Made by a program: the position numbers and the translations under genes
Notes under the pieces: generated by a model
Told to the model about the DNA's origin: nothing
The model's database searches: none
What the model saw: only the letters and a program-made list of their open reading frames with translations
In this document: piece by piece, positions 12,028-25,045 of the stretch
Position numbering within the stretch: position 1 is the stretch's first letter
Layout of the letters: the number at the start of each line of letters is the position of its first letter
Source: Rostratula benghalensis
Taxonomy: Eukaryota; Chordata; Aves; Charadriiformes; Rostratulidae
Assembly (NCBI GenBank): GCA_013399305.1
Contig: VXAI01000195.1
Location: 621,274 to 685,273, forward strand
Direction: 5' to 3'
DNA length: 64,000 nt

Positions 12028-15000
12028 CCACAGGGGCCCCAGGCACACACTTGCAGTCCTGGTTATGCCGTGGTAGAATTGACCTGAGCTGGGTCAGGCT
12101 CGCTCGGCCCATGGGCAGATAGTCCATCCCAGGGCTGATGGTTTCAGATCCTTGGTAAGATCCCATACCTGCTGTTCTGGCTGCAGACCCCAGGAGCCAC
12201 ATCCCGCACTGCCCCCTCCACTGGATTGGAATCATCCCCACACCACAGCACACACAGGTTCAGGAGCAAGCACAGGGACAATTAATAAAACACTTCCCAT
12301 AAGGTGGAAACAAGGAGCTCATAAATCTCAGAGGTGTCGCACACTTAAAAGGAGAGGGGATGGTTATGAGCCATTATTCCCTGCAAAAATGGGCTTTAAA
12401 CCATGACCCATCACCAATGCCCCGCACAAGATGCTCTGAATTTTTCCAGCAAAGCCTTTGCAACTGCTTTCCACCACAAGAGTGAGTGAGCCCGATGCTT
12501 GTTACCTGGAGGTATTTATTGCACCCACATCCTGCTGCAGCTCGGGGAACCTGTAAGAAAACAGCCCTGTAAGGAAGGAACTGACAAGACGATGGGCTTT
12601 TTTTTTTTTTTTTCCCTCCTTTTTAACAGATTTCAGGTCCATATCCCTGTAATGACCAGCCCTTGGGAAAACAGCTGGGTACATCTGCACCAGGGGTCAC
12701 AGGGTGCTCCACAGCAAGGACCCAGGGCCCCATCCATCCTGGTAGCAAGACCAGGGAAATGAAGATGTTATCAAGCAGCCGTGAGGTACAGTAATTGAAA
12801 GCCTTTTTGCTGCTGGAAACCCTGGGGGCTGCCAGTCTCTCGGCTCAGCTGCTGCTTCCTGACACTTTTTCATTTCCTCTCTGTTTTGCCTAAACTTTCC
12901 ATCGGATTCCTCATCCATCTGAGCTGCAATGATAAATATGGAAATAAAGAGGCATTTACAGCCCCTCTCCTGGGGTGGGTTTATACATAAACAAGCCATG
13001 CTCACAGCACCCTCCCATCGGCAACTGCTGGCTCAGGAGCCACAGAGCAAGGATTTTGGGGGAAACTGGGTGGCAAGGAGCAGGGGTTGCTGCCAGTGGC
13101 ATCTCCAGGTCACAGTGGGGAGACAACATCATCAAAAAGGATGGGGCAAGTGAGACCCACGGGGATTTCTGTGTAGAAGCAGAAAGGAAAAAGCAGATGG
13201 ATTTGCTGCAGAGGCAGTGAACACAGCACCTGTGGCCAATGGATTCCAAGTTGTGCAGAAGCAGCCCTTGCCCTGGGGGTCCTGAGCTGCTGCGTATAAG
13301 CATCACCTTGTGCACGACAAGAAAAGGGAAGGGTCTGGTTTAAGGAGGATGCCTTTCTTGGCCATCTCAGCTGGACCATGGACTGATTCATCCCCTGATC
13401 TTCACCTAATGCTTTTCTCAGGCTGTTCTGCTCTAAATCCATGTGCTTCTCTTCACCAGCAGCACCAGCTTCATCTCCAGACATAGCACCACGACGGTCC
13501 CACAGACCTCAGACTTCCCTGTTACCTGGTGTCTGAACATAGGATCTACAAACCTGGCTGCCTTCCTGAGGCTGTTACCTGCTTTCCTCAGGGGATGAAA
13601 AGAGGAAAGATTAGGGATGTGACTTCCTCCCCAGGAAATCAATGCCATCTTAACTCACTCTGAAGTTTCCCAACTGTTAGAGATGCTGTGCCGGTAAAAA
13701 CTAAACCTCAGAGGAGAAAGGGTTGGGGAAGGGGGAGATAAAAGGTAAAAGAAAGAAAAATAAATTTCAGTGACTAGATGAGGCTCAAATGTTGTGGAGG
13801 ACCAAACTCCTGCTAGTGCTAGAGCTGGGTTGGAAGCCCCAAAGCAGAGAGGGCTGTGGAGTGGATTTAGTCCAGCTGGTTTATCACCCAGTTCAGAATC
13901 AGCTGTAATTGTTAATTCTAATTAATGCTGCTAGGAGGCAGGGGGGGGGGAAAAATACGTAATCAAGAGTTTCCTTAAAAAAAAAAAGACATTTCAGCTA
14001 AATTAAAAATTTCAGGTTTAGAAAAAAAATGGAGGGGAATGTTGAACATTTTGAAACAACCCATTTCAGCATTTTCAAGATGAAAAGGGATATATTTTTG
14101 TTGTGAAATGCATCATCAATTCCAATGTGTTTTATCTTACAGTCTGAAGAGCAGAAATAGTTTCTGAATCAAAGGAAAAAAAGCGTATTTTTAGGCTTTC
14201 TCTTTAAAAAAAGCCTATCTGGGGGTTTCTGTCCTAATTAAGAAACTTTTTTTTTTTAATGGAATAAGCTATTTCTAGCCAGCTCTACTCTGAAATGCTG
14301 GGCTGGTGCTTTTCTTGGTGTGTCCACTCCTCTGTATCCCAGGACATGGGCCATGCACACACCTCCCTGCTCCCACTACCAGCGCTGGCTCGAAGTCCCC
14401 TGGGGCTGGAGTCAGGCTGTAGAAAACCTCACAGAATTAAACCAGCCCCAGCAAAATGGCACTTGGTAACCGGGGTTTGCTATTACAGCACGATTTAGAG
14501 TAATTGGAGATCCAGAACAGCCTGTTTGTGTGCTCAAGGCAGCTTCTTTACCGCTTGCACACTCACAACTAAGGCAGACCCTGAAGCTCTGCCACCGATC
14601 CCAGAGGTAGCTCATGTCCCTCGGGATCCCCCTCCATGGGACTAGCAGGTCACATTTATCACGCTGAGAAAGTGCCTTGGGACCTGTAGGATGAAGGGCA
14701 CCGAGTAAGAGAGATTGAGGTTTGCAATCCATCTCCTGGACGGGAGCACCAGAGGAGGGAGGGAAGAGAAAAAATGGGGTTGAATAGGAAGGAGCTGGGA
14801 GGGGAGAGGGAAGGGGACAGGAGCAGAACTCCAGGGCTCTGCCAGAGGGAAAAAGGGAAAAGGAATTTGCTCTGCAGGAGTTTCAACAGAGAACGGAGGG
14901 GAACGGCACAGGCTCCTCGTGCTGCCAGAGCATACTGTAAGTGACAGAGAGCTGGGCTCTGGCAGGGAGCTGAAGCCCAGGCAGGGCTGAGGGAAGCTGG

Positions 15001-15458
15001 GGAGAGGGGCTGCAGGCAAGGATGCTCCTGCCCAGCCAGATACAGGGTGGCACTGCACTTGGTGGCTGTCCAGCTGCCCCTCTGGAGGGGTGGTTTGGGT
15101 TTATATAACCTCTTTTGATTGCTCCTTCCTCTGGGCTAAGGGAGGCTGCTCTCTAGCTCCATAGTGAACAGCCTGACCAGCATTTTCCTTCATTGCCCAG
15201 GAGGACACATCCAGCTACAGCCCCAGGGTGGCTCACCAACAGATCCTGCCCTGCTGCCATCCCCAGGGGAGCTGTCACCCCAGGAGACACCACGGCCACT
15301 GATCTATCAAGACAGAAAAATGATATGCCCTGGTAGGAGTCTGCAGGGCCCTGAGCTGGAGAAGGAGAGACTATGGCTGCTTCTTGCAGGAAGCAACCGG
15401 TGGCTGAAGCCTGGAGCCCCTACTGACAGAGAGGAACAGTACAGCCTCATGCTATTGA
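12028..15458. other. Non-coding, nothing recognised
   Basis: Mixed sequence with short T, A and G runs (for example near 12598-12613 and 13940). No supported gene or transposon. Confidence 0.6.
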
Positions 15459-15645
15459 ATCATAGAATGGTATGGGTTGGAAGGGACCTTAAAGCCCTCC
15501 CAGTGCCACCCCCTGCTCTGGGCAGGGACACCTCCCACCACACCAGGTTGCTCCAAGCCCCCTCCAACCTGGGCTTGAGCCCCTCCAGGGATGGGGCACC
15601 CACAGCTTCTCTGGGCAACCTGGGCCAGGCTCTCTCCACCTTCGT
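15459..15645 (-). mobile_element. CR1 LINE, 3' end fragment, antisense
   Basis: Starts ATCATAGAATGGTATGGGTT (reverse complement of the CR1 3' tail) and runs through GGGACACCTCCCACCACACC to GGGCAACCTGGGCCAGGC. Short, 5'-truncated. Confidence 0.9.
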
Positions 15646-18233
15646 TAACCCATATTCATTTCCTGATGCAGCCACTGACTACCACAGCAGGACATAGCCC
15701 TCCCACAGGGACCCAGGAAGTTCCCCAGAGGAGCAGGGCTGCTGTAGAGACTGTTTTTCTACTTACTCTCCTGCAACAAGACCATGGACTCAACAGGGAG
15801 CAGGAAGGACCAGGTGCTCCCTAAGGGAAGGGAGGCCAAGGTGACCCCCAGCAGATATCTCATCCTCACCAGCAGGCAGAGTCCCATTGGGTCTAAGCAG
15901 AGCCAGGTACTGGTTATGGGGTCCACCACCAGTGCCAGGGACTACCTGCAACAACCCAGGTCTACAGCCCGCACAGGAGCAAGAGATGAGACAAAGACAA
16001 AGCTGGCTCAAAGATGAGACAAAGGCACAGCTACAAAGCCCACCTAGAAAATAGAGACACAGCTACAAGGTACATCTGAGGGTCTTCCCAGGAGCCAGGG
16101 AGGTCTATCCAGAAACAGACTAGAACAAAGCCCTCCTGCAGCATCACCCATAACAGGAGTGAAGCTCTGGGGCTGTGGGTATAGGGGTGTCAGGTGAGAC
16201 TGGTCAGGGCCATCAGAGGCTGGTGAGCCCATATGAGTCCAGGTTGTTGTTGTTGTGCTGTTGTTGCTTACTCCTGAAGTGATGGGGTAGTGAATGGGAC
16301 TGGAGCTTCCTTACCAGTGGGCAGTGGGGCTAAACTGAGCCTTGGCTGTGGGTCACACCATAGGTGGGCAGGCTGCACCCCAAGGAGATAAGAGGGGAAC
16401 TACAAAGGGGATAACACACTGCACTGGGGCTTTACACATCCAGATCAAAATAAGCTTTTTTTTTTTTTTTTAAAGCATACCTAAGAAGAGTGATTTTCTG
16501 GTTTTGTTATTATTTTAAAGCTGTAGGTTATGGAAAGGCTTATCATTGCTCTCCCAATGAGAGGGCCACTCTCAGACAGTTCCATGTTTGACAGGGCTTA
16601 GCCACAAAAGGTGCCAGGCGTGTTTCACTCATGGTTTGCCCACGTCTTAAACGACTTCAGTGCTGGGTCTGATCAGCAGCATCTCCTTGGGGTCAGACGA
16701 GGTCCTGGAAGAGCTGGAGGTGTTGTGGGTCAAGATTAGAGCGCTCTGCGTGCCATTAGCTGTCAAAACTGTAACCAGCTGAAATTGGTGCAATTAGCTG
16801 GCTCACAGGTTACAGGAGTTACGAGAAGCTGTGGTTTCTCATCCCACTTGCTGGGAGCTTCAAGCGCAGCCTTGATGTTAAAGGGATGTGATGAAAAGCA
16901 AGGGGAGGCAGGGGGAGGGCTGAGACCTGGTGGAGGAGCTCAGCAGGCAGGGTTAAACCCACAGCTTCTTCTGGGGTTGGAGGCTCCAGGGTGTAGAGAA
17001 GGTCTCTCGGCAGTAGCAGGGCTGGCTCAGCTTTTTTGAGTCTGCGATGCCATCGTGTGACGGTGGCTGGGAAGTGGAATCAGGCAGGGTCCCCTCTGGA
17101 GTGGGATACAAGGTGTGGCTCTTGTGCAGAGGGACAGAAGGCTCGAAAGCCCCTCAGTTTAACGAGTTGTGGGCTAAGGAGAAAATTTATCTCTGATAGA
17201 GAAGTCCCTGTTCTTGCTTTGAGGGAGTGGAAATGTTTCTTTCAGTTACTATTTCCCTCTCTAGTTCAATTCTCTCACTCAGAAAGCAATCTCTTCCAGG
17301 CTGAAGAGTCTGACTCGTGTCTCTCCTTGGGTGCCGAGGGCTAATTCTCCTTCCCACCATGGAAGGACACGGTGCCACCTCTGTCAAAGCTGTGGTTGGA
17401 AGGACCTCTGGTTCAGAGCCAAGCAGTGAAGGTACCTTTTCTTCCTAGACTGAAGCTGGAGAGTTCAGCAAGATCAACTTTGTTGTAAGCACCCACACCA
17501 ACTTCAACGCTGGGACGCACACACGGGGGTGTGAAGAACCAGTGCAGAAAAAGTAGGATCTGTGAAGCAGGAAAAAACGACACCAAGCACCAGCTAGCAG
17601 GGAGCAGAGCACACGAGAGCTGGGTCTCTACTTACCCCCAATACTGCACTTTGGAGACATGAGGTAGGAAGAGCTGGCTCAGAAATGGCCGTGGGCTGCC
17701 AACAGCAAAAGCCCTGCCCTGGAACAAGCAGACTGAAGGTGTAGTCCCACCAACTCCCCTCAGACACCTTAACACCAGTCCAGTGCTCAGTGGCCAGGCA
17801 CGGTGGTGTAGCTATAACCTCTCTCACTTGAGCATCACTCAAAGGAAGATTTTCATTGGGACTTTGTGCTCCAGTGAGAAGTTTCAAGGCTGGGATCTCT
17901 TCTCCATGCTCCTCCTGTAGCACAGGCTCCCAGAGCTCTGGGATGCAACTCTCTCCTGCCTCAGGCCATCATCTGCTCCATCTCGGTGGACTTCAAATGC
18001 TTCTTGGGGTTTTTTTCAGACCAAGGTGGGCAGCTCTTCTTCCCAGAGGTGAGGATGCTCATGCAGGCCATGGTGTGTGTGGTGCTCCTCCTCAGCACAG
18101 TCTGCCCCTGCCCCGTCCCAGGAAACGCTGGCCTTGTTCTGCCCAGGATAAACACTGTTCTCTGTGGGGAGAGGAGCTGGTGCTGAGCAGTGGAAAGCAG
18201 TGGGTGCTTTCCCAGCTGATAAGGAAGGAAAAG
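15646..18233. other. Non-coding, nothing recognised
   Basis: Includes a loosely repetitive AGACAAAG/CACAGCTAC stretch at about 15985-16080 and a short (TTG)n at 16243-16256. No supported gene. Confidence 0.6.
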
Positions 18234-18679
18234 GATAGGGCCACAGAGATGCTGGGAGAGTTGGAGCCCCTCTGCTGTGAGGACAGGCTGAGAGAGCTCG
18301 GGGGGTTCAATCTGAAGAAGGATCAGGAGAGATCTTAGAGCCCCTTCCAGTCCCTAAGGAGCTCCAGGAGAGATGGGGAGGGACTCTTGATGAGGGAAGG
18401 GAGCCACAGGATGAGGGGGAAGGGTTTGACACTGACATTGAGAGGAGAGATAGAGATGAGATGTGGGGAAGAAGTTCTTTGCTGTGAGGGTGGTGAGAGC
18501 CTGGCCCAGGTTGCCCAGAGAAGCTGTGGCTGCCCCATCCCTAGAGGGGTTCAAGGCCAGGTTGGAGGGGGCTTGGAGCAACCTGGTGTGGTGGGAGGTG
18601 TCCCTGCCCAGGGCAGTGGGGTTGGAACTGGATGATCTTTAAGTTTCCTTCCAGCCCAAACCATTCTGTGATTCTATGA
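18234..18679 (+). mobile_element. CR1 LINE, 3' end fragment
   Basis: Begins around the GATAGGGCCACAGAGATGCT block and ends CATTCTGTGATTCTATGA with two copies of the CR1 terminal octamer. Closely resembles the copy at 11590. Confidence 0.92.
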
Positions 18680-19214
18680 CAACAGTTTCCTGGCTACTCT
18701 CCAGTGCAGAAGGTGCAGGGCTGATGAAAAGCTGCTGTGGTGCAGGACAGGGCACCTTGTGATCTGGTTTCTGGAGGTCTTTACTGCCTGGGGCTGAGGG
18801 CACATGCCCACAGATGGGGATGCAGGGCGAGCTCTGCTGAGACCTGGACCAGGCTGCCTAAGTGACAGCTCCAGCTTGGAAGCTTTATAGCTCATTAGCA
18901 CAGCACGGGGCCCAAACTAATATGCCCAGCCTCTTGTAATGTGACATTTTCTGCAGGACCAGGGAGATACTTCAAAAGCTCTCTGAATGCCAAGACTCCA
19001 TGCCAGGCCCAGCCTCTCGCTTCACAGCATGGATTTTCCTGCATTCCTGTGCAGCTTTCCCCTCCAGTAGTTTGCTTTGGACCGTTGGTTTATCTCAAAT
19101 AAATGCTTCTGTATTATTTGTGAACTTTAGGTATAAGGTGCCACACCAGGTGAAACCCAACAGCTCAGCTGTGGGTATCAAGTAAAGCCCTCTTACTGTC
19201 ACTCTTGGTGAGTG

Positions 19215-19760
19215 TGTGACCCGGTTTGGCAACACATGACTATTTTCTCTTCTAAAGCTTGGGAAAACTGCACTTTTAGATGACTCTAGTGTCTGAATTG
19301 GTGAAAATAATTACTTTACAGCCAGCTCTGGGGTGTGGGTTTCAAGGTCTCAGTGTTTTTGAGCTCCTCAGGTATGGGGAAGAGAAGGAGCAAGACCCAG
19401 GCACTCAACCCAAGCTGCCAACAGGGCTATTTCATACCATGAATGGCACTTTCAGTATAAATTACAAAGTTTCCTGAGGAGTTCTCTCTCCCTTGATGGC
19501 TGGGATCCTGAGAACTACTTACCCTGAGCCCTTCTTCCTGAAGCCGCAGCAAGCACAGCGTCCCTGTTCATGGCTTCCTGCTGAGGGAATGGGCTGGAGA
19601 TAGTCCTGGTGTATTTTATATTGGTATTGGGATCAATATTGGTTCTTTAGTGTTATTAATGTTAATTACTTAGTCTTATTCTATTAAATCTGTTTATATT
19701 TCAACCCTGAGGTTTCCTTGTTTCTCCTCATTTCCCCTTCCTGGGTGGGGAGGAGTCATT
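19215..19760 (+). mobile_element. Solo LTR of the same family, copy 2
   Basis: Collinear with copy 1: GGGAAAACTGCACTTTTAGA, AAGGTCTCAGTGTTTTTGAG, CTATTAAATCTGTTTATATT and CTTCCTGGGTGGGGAGGAG. By eye the two copies differ at many positions and by several small indels, so they are old, independent insertions and not the two ends of one provirus. Same strand as copy 1. Confidence 0.65.
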
Positions 19761-21124
19761 GTGTGAGAGACCAATTGTCTAGGTGACAATAAATAGTTGT
19801 GGGTTTCTCAAACTACATCAGTGCACTCTCCAAACCCGCTGCATCCCTCCGAGGGGATGAGAACAGGCTCTGGAACAGGTTGAGCCCCACAATGCCCTGC
19901 TTGGAGCCAATGCTGCAGCTCCCCAGCCAGACACCACTCTAGGGAGGTGAGCACCACCACCCCAAGAGTGGGCAGCAGGTTCTCCTGCTAGATCTGGGCC
20001 TGGGGAAGGGAGATGCAGGCAGCTGCCTGCCCATCACCCCAGCAGTGCCCAGAGCAATGTCTCCACCATCCCAGAGCTGGTTTCATTGCTGTGGTGGCCT
20101 TCCCTCTCTCCCAGGCCGTTGCTGATGTCAGGAAACATCATATCGTTCTTTGATACCGAGGTCCTTGCTTGGCCTATTGCTCATCTTAGTTTGGTGGAAG
20201 CTAAATACACCTTCCTTTTCTCCCACAAAAGCAGTGCTGGGGTCTGACGGGGCTGAAATGCCTTGTTTCAAGCCAGCTGAGAGATTACCACATAACAAAA
20301 GCACCGCCAGCCTTCAGGAGAGTTCCTCTCCTCAAGACATGGCCCCCCTCAAGCTCCCCGCACCCCAACACTGCCTGTGTTCACAGCAACGGGGTAGGCT
20401 CCAGGAGCCTGCTTCACCCCTGTCAGGAAACACACAGCTACAGAATACAGGAGGAATCACATCCGAGAGATTTTGCTCCCATCAATTGGCAGGATGGGTT
20501 GAATCAGGACACGAATGCCTGTCTGCTGGCACAATGCATCCACAGTAGCATGGAGGTGTAACGCTTCCAAAATACGTGTGCTACAAGCCCACCATGGGAC
20601 ACACCAGGGTGTAACCAACTCCTGGAGCTGTGATCCTTTACCGTTTCACTGCTACCCTCATACAGAAAGCCAATGGTACCCGGGGACTCACCTGCTCTTC
20701 TCCAGCCCCGGTGTGGCAGAATGATCTTTCCTTGCCTGTTGGACCACGGCTCTACAGCATCTGTGCTGCACAGTCGGTCCCAGGGGCAAAAGAAGCACCG
20801 GTGTTGTTGGAAAGGGGAAGAAAACTGAGTAAATTGCTGGCAGAAAAGTTCTGTCTCAGTCATTTCCCTCAGCCATTGCTGTCACACATGCTTGTGGCTG
20901 TAGCATCCAGCCCCAGCGCAGAGCAGCTTTGGGGCGCTGGCTGGATTTGTCTGAAATGCACTGTTTTAATATGAGAATTGTGGGTCACAGCTGGGCCTGG
21001 AGATGGACAATACACACCATATCTGTCCCTACGAGCAGTGCATGGTGAGGTACGAGCTAACACACCACACTAGCATTTGTTCTGACCCCAGGCAGGGGAG
21101 ATGAAGGCAGAACCAGATCATTTT
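19761..21124. other. Non-coding, nothing recognised
   Basis: Between the second LTR and a CR1 copy. No supported feature. Confidence 0.6.
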
Positions 21125-21456
21125 CATAGAATCACAGAATGGTTTGGGTTGGAAGGGGCCTTAAAGCCCATCCAGTACCACCCCCTGCCCTGGGCAGGGA
21201 CACCTCCCGCCACACCAGGTTGCTCCAAGCCCCCTCCAACCTGGCCTTGAACCCCTCCAGGGATGGGGCAGCCACAGCTTCTCTGGGCAACCTGGGCCAC
21301 GCTCTCACCACCCTCACACCAAAAAAGTTCTTCCCCAAATCTCAGCTCCATCTCCCCTCTTTCAGTGTCCAAACCTTTCTCCTTGTCCTGTGACTCCCCT
21401 CTCTGATCAGGAGTCCCTCCCCAGCTTTCCTGGAGCCCCTTTAGAGACTGGAAGGG
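21125..21456 (-). mobile_element. CR1 LINE, 3' end fragment, antisense
   Basis: Starts CATAGAATCACAGAATGGTT and extends about 330 bp, directly abutting the CpG island at 21.48 kb. It is the source of several spurious reading frames here. Confidence 0.92.
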
Positions 21457-21479
21457 GCGCTAAACTTTCCTGAAGGTTT

Positions 21480-21675
21480 TCGCTGCCTTTTCTCTTTTTC
21501 CCGACATTACACCGCTTATTTCTACGCAGCCCGCCCTCAGGAGCCCGCGCGGACTCGCAGGCTCCGCTACGGCCGCCATCGGGCCCGCCCCGTGGGGAGC
21601 GGGGCGGCGCCTGCGGAACCACCCGGGCGGCGGGGCCGGAGCCGGCCCCTTTCTGCGCCCGCCGGGACGAGCGCC
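21480..21675. promoter_or_regulatory. CpG island next to the minisatellite
   Basis: CpG-dense sequence from TTTCGCTGCC to GGGACGAGCGCC with GCGGCC, GGGCGGGGC-like and GGGCGG boxes. It could be a promoter for an unrecognised transcript on either strand. No recognised exon attaches to it. Confidence 0.45.
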
Positions 21676-22000
21676 ATGAGGTGAGACGGGGGCGCCGGGG
21701 CTCCTTCCTCCCCGGCCACCATGAGGTGAGACGGGGGCGCCGGGGCCCCTTCCTCCCCGGCCGCCGTGAGGCGAGACTGAGGCACCGGGGCCCCCTTCGT
21801 CCCCAGCCACCATGAGGCGAGGCTGGGGCGCCGAGGCTCCTTCCTCCCCAGCCTCCATGAGGCGAGGCTGAGGCGCCGGGGGCCCCCGTCGTCCCCGGCC
21901 GCCGTGAGGCGAGGCTGGGGCGCCGGGGCTCCCTTCGTCCCCGGCCGCCGTGAGGTGAGGTGGGGGGCGCGGGGGCTTCTCCTTCCCTGTCCGCCATGAG
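21676..22000 (+). repeat. GC-rich minisatellite, about seven 45-47 bp units
   Basis: Units start at about 21676, 21721, 21766, 21812, 21857, 21904, 21950 and (partial) 21996. Each has the form (A/G)TGAGG(T/C)GAG..., GGGGCGCCGGGG..., TTC(C/G)TCCCC(G/A)GCC(A/G)CC. Units differ by substitutions and 1-2 bp indels. The period of about 15 codons produces a long minus-strand reading frame with a repeated Pro/Gly/Arg peptide; I regard that as incidental. Confidence 0.9.
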
Positions 22001-22029
22001 GTGAAGGAAGCCTGGGGTGCCTCGCCCAT

Positions 22030-24410
22030 CCTGGCGCTCTAGGAAAAAAAAAAAAAAAGAGAATGCCCTATGAAATATTCACTCGATTTATTTTTAAACT
22101 TTATTTTAATTGTTATTAATGGCTGGAAATCGGTGCGGCCCACGCCTGCTGATAACCTGTGAGGCCCTGGGACCGGAGGGTAATTTGTTCAGGCCATGCC
22201 GTTTAGAAGTAATTTCTCAGCCAATTCTTCGGTTTGATATTTACTTCCCCCCCCCCCCTCTGCACAGCCAGAACCAAGCTCTTTAGCACCGTTAATACAG
22301 ATTTAATAATTTGGATATTTGAAGTGATGTTTCTCTTGTGCTCTCTTTAGGGCTTCCAGCCGCCTCGGCCCGAGGCGGCGGTGAGGGGATGGCTGTACGA
22401 TGCGAGCTTGGGGCTGGCAAAAGGCTCCTTGCCCGTGGCCTTTGTCGGTGGAAACCACCCCACCTCTCCACCGTAGCGTGTCCGTGCTCCTGGAGAAGAG
22501 ATGTGAACGAATAACCGGTGCGTGAGGTATTGAAGAGAGAGGTGGGGAGCCTTCCCCAGCTCTCTCCACCTCAAAAAAAAAAAAGGGGAAATAGCAAAAA
22601 GCCTGCCCCTTCTGCCATTCTGAGTAAATAGAATGGCTTCTGCTGGATCGTGAGTGGGCCGTTGGGCCAGCCTGCGGTGCTCTGGGGTAGAAATAACCAC
22701 CTGGATTATCTAATGGAGCTGGAGGAATCTGCTGGAGGAAGCCCTGATGAGAGGAGGTGTTAGAAGCACGCCCTGCATCACCAGGGGTATATACTTCAGG
22801 GCCTCTACTTATGTCTGTCCTTTAAAAAACCCTCAATTTTCCGTATTTTGGGTTGTATTTCCCCTCCCCCAGCAGTAGTCAGCTACCCATTGCTGTGTGG
22901 TGCCTGCGATAGTGTTAATCTGCTGGGAGAGGAAGGCGCTTGCCCAGCGGCTCCCGGTGCTGCCGGTACCGTCCTGGCCTTCGGCGACAGCGGGGTTTGG
23001 CAGCGCTCGGCGTCCTCGAGAGTGGAGTAACCCCTGCCCCGTGGGGTTAGTCCTAGATGGGACGCTGACATGTATACCTTGCAGAAATTTCACTTAATAT
23101 CGCATCTTTTGTATAAAAAAAAAAAATATGGAGGTGAGCTAATTCACTGGTCAGGGGTAAGAGCTGAATTAGGGGCCTCCTGTTGACGGACTTTGAGTGT
23201 TTTTTTAAATGGGTTTAATTTTTAATTAATGGTTTGCATCCTTTGCTCCAGGAGGGGGCTCACTGGGGCGGCAGTAGCTCTTGGAAGAAAAGGAAGGAGG
23301 TGTTGGTGCCACTTTGAAGACTCACATTTGAAACAGACTGAGAAGATGGAAAATTCCATGATTTAAGTGGGGTTTGCAGGATCTGGCTGCAGCAACTTGA
23401 AATACCAACGATGGCTGGGAGCAAGGTATAACACAAATTACATATACAATTTCACTGCTGCTTCAAAATGATATTTTTATTAAACTTATTTAAAGTATTT
23501 TAATTTGCTCGTTGGGTTGGTTTTTTTATTATTATCTCGTAAGGCTGTGGGGGACAGCAGGAGTTGAAAGCTGCCCTGAATTCCTGCTGGTGGGAGGTTG
23601 GAGAGGCAGGAACGTGGCAGCGGGTGCCCAGTGCCCCTCCTGTCGCACACTGTTCCTCCAGGACAGGTTTTTAATGAGGCTTCCTTTCTGCCAGCACTCT
23701 GAAGATCAGACATTTAAAGTTTTCCACAAAGGTAATAAGGTCTGGAATTCCTGTTTCTGCTCCTGACTTAAAATAACTTTCTTGTTCTCTCCCTTGCCTG
23801 GGCCTGGAGGGAGGTGAAGGCCCCAAGAGATGGAGGGGTAGGAAAAGGCTGATAAATAGATAAAATACAGTGGAGCTGGTGAGGAGGGAGAAGGTGGCTG
23901 CTGTGGATTCAGAAAGAAATGCTGTTTAAACTCAAAAGCCAACTGTAGTTGTCAGAGTGAAGGAGCACATTGCTCCTGCCAAGATCCCTGACCCATCTGG
24001 ATTCAGTGTGGCCTGGAAAGCTCCGTGTTTGTGAAATGACCCAAACTTGGAGAGTTTTTTCTTAAAGCTTCTGTTTCCAGTTTTTAGTGCGCCGCTGTAA
24101 CAGCATCGGTGTGTTGAGGTTGTCACCAGCTGGAGTACATAAAGGGTGTGGTGTGCGGACAATAAGGACGTGCTGACTTGTTTCTTTCCTCGAAAAAACC
24201 TTTTTTTTGCGGCGAAGCTCTCGGGGCTCAACCCAAGAGTTGTGATCCTGGTTGTGGTGGAGGAAGAAAAACCAGGCAGGAGACAAGGTGGTGGCTATAC
24301 CAGTAGAGCCCTGGGGAGTGGCCGCAGAGCTCTGCCTCCTGTTCCATAGGGGCTCTCCAGGCCCAGTAGCGCTCCAGCAGATGGAGGGAAACCACTTTTT
24401 TTCCCCAAAA
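22030..24410. other. Non-coding with a small GC palindrome
   Basis: AT-rich after the minisatellite. Contains a 21-bp inverted repeat at 22359-22379 and several A/C/T runs. No supported gene. Confidence 0.6.
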
Positions 24411-25045
24411 AAATCATAGAATCGTCTGTTGGAAGGGGCCTTTCAGATCATCTAGTCCAACCATGAACCTGATAAAATAGCATCGCTAAACCATGTCACT
24501 GAGAACTGTGTCAACCTGTCTTTTAAATACATCCAGGGATGGTGACTCCAGCACTTTCCTGGGCAGCCCATTCCAAGGCTTCATAACCCTTTCTGTGTAA
24601 AAATTGTTCCTAATATCCAACCTGAACCTCACCTGGGGCAACTGGAGGCCGTTTCCTCTTGTCCCATCGCCTGTTCCTTGGGAGAAGAGACAGACCCCCC
24701 CGGCTACTCCCTCCTTTCAGGGAGTTGGAGGGAGGCAGAAGGTCTCCCCTCAGCCTCCTCCAGGCTGAACACCCCCAGCTCACTCCCTCACAAGACTTGT
24801 GCTCCAGACCCCTCAACAGCTCCATTGCCCTTCTGGCCACGCTCCAGCCCCTCAAAAGTGTTTTTTGTAGTAAAGGGCCCCAAACTGGACACAGCCCTTG
24901 AGGGTGGGGCCTCACCAGCACCTAGTACAGTGGGAGGATCACCTCCCGAGTCCTACTCCCCACGCTGTCCATCCACGGTTGACCAACACCCCCAGGTTCC
25001 TTTCTGGCAGGCAGCTCCAGCCACTCTGCCCCAAATCCATCAGGT
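24411..25045 (-). mobile_element. CR1 LINE of a different subfamily, antisense
   Basis: Starts AATCATAGAATCGTCTGTTG, then TCATCTAGTCCAACCATGAA, CTTGTCCCATCGCCTGTTCC and a GGACACAGCCCTTGAGGGTG block. About 630 bp, the longest CR1 piece in the window, and distinct in sequence from the other copies. Right edge uncertain. Confidence 0.85.

Noticed and set aside
21407..22029. Minus-strand frames of 189-196 codons with repeated Pro/Gly/Arg peptide
   Set aside because: Caused by the 45-47 bp minisatellite and adjoining CpG island and CR1; unit lengths that are not multiples of three shift the peptide between frames.
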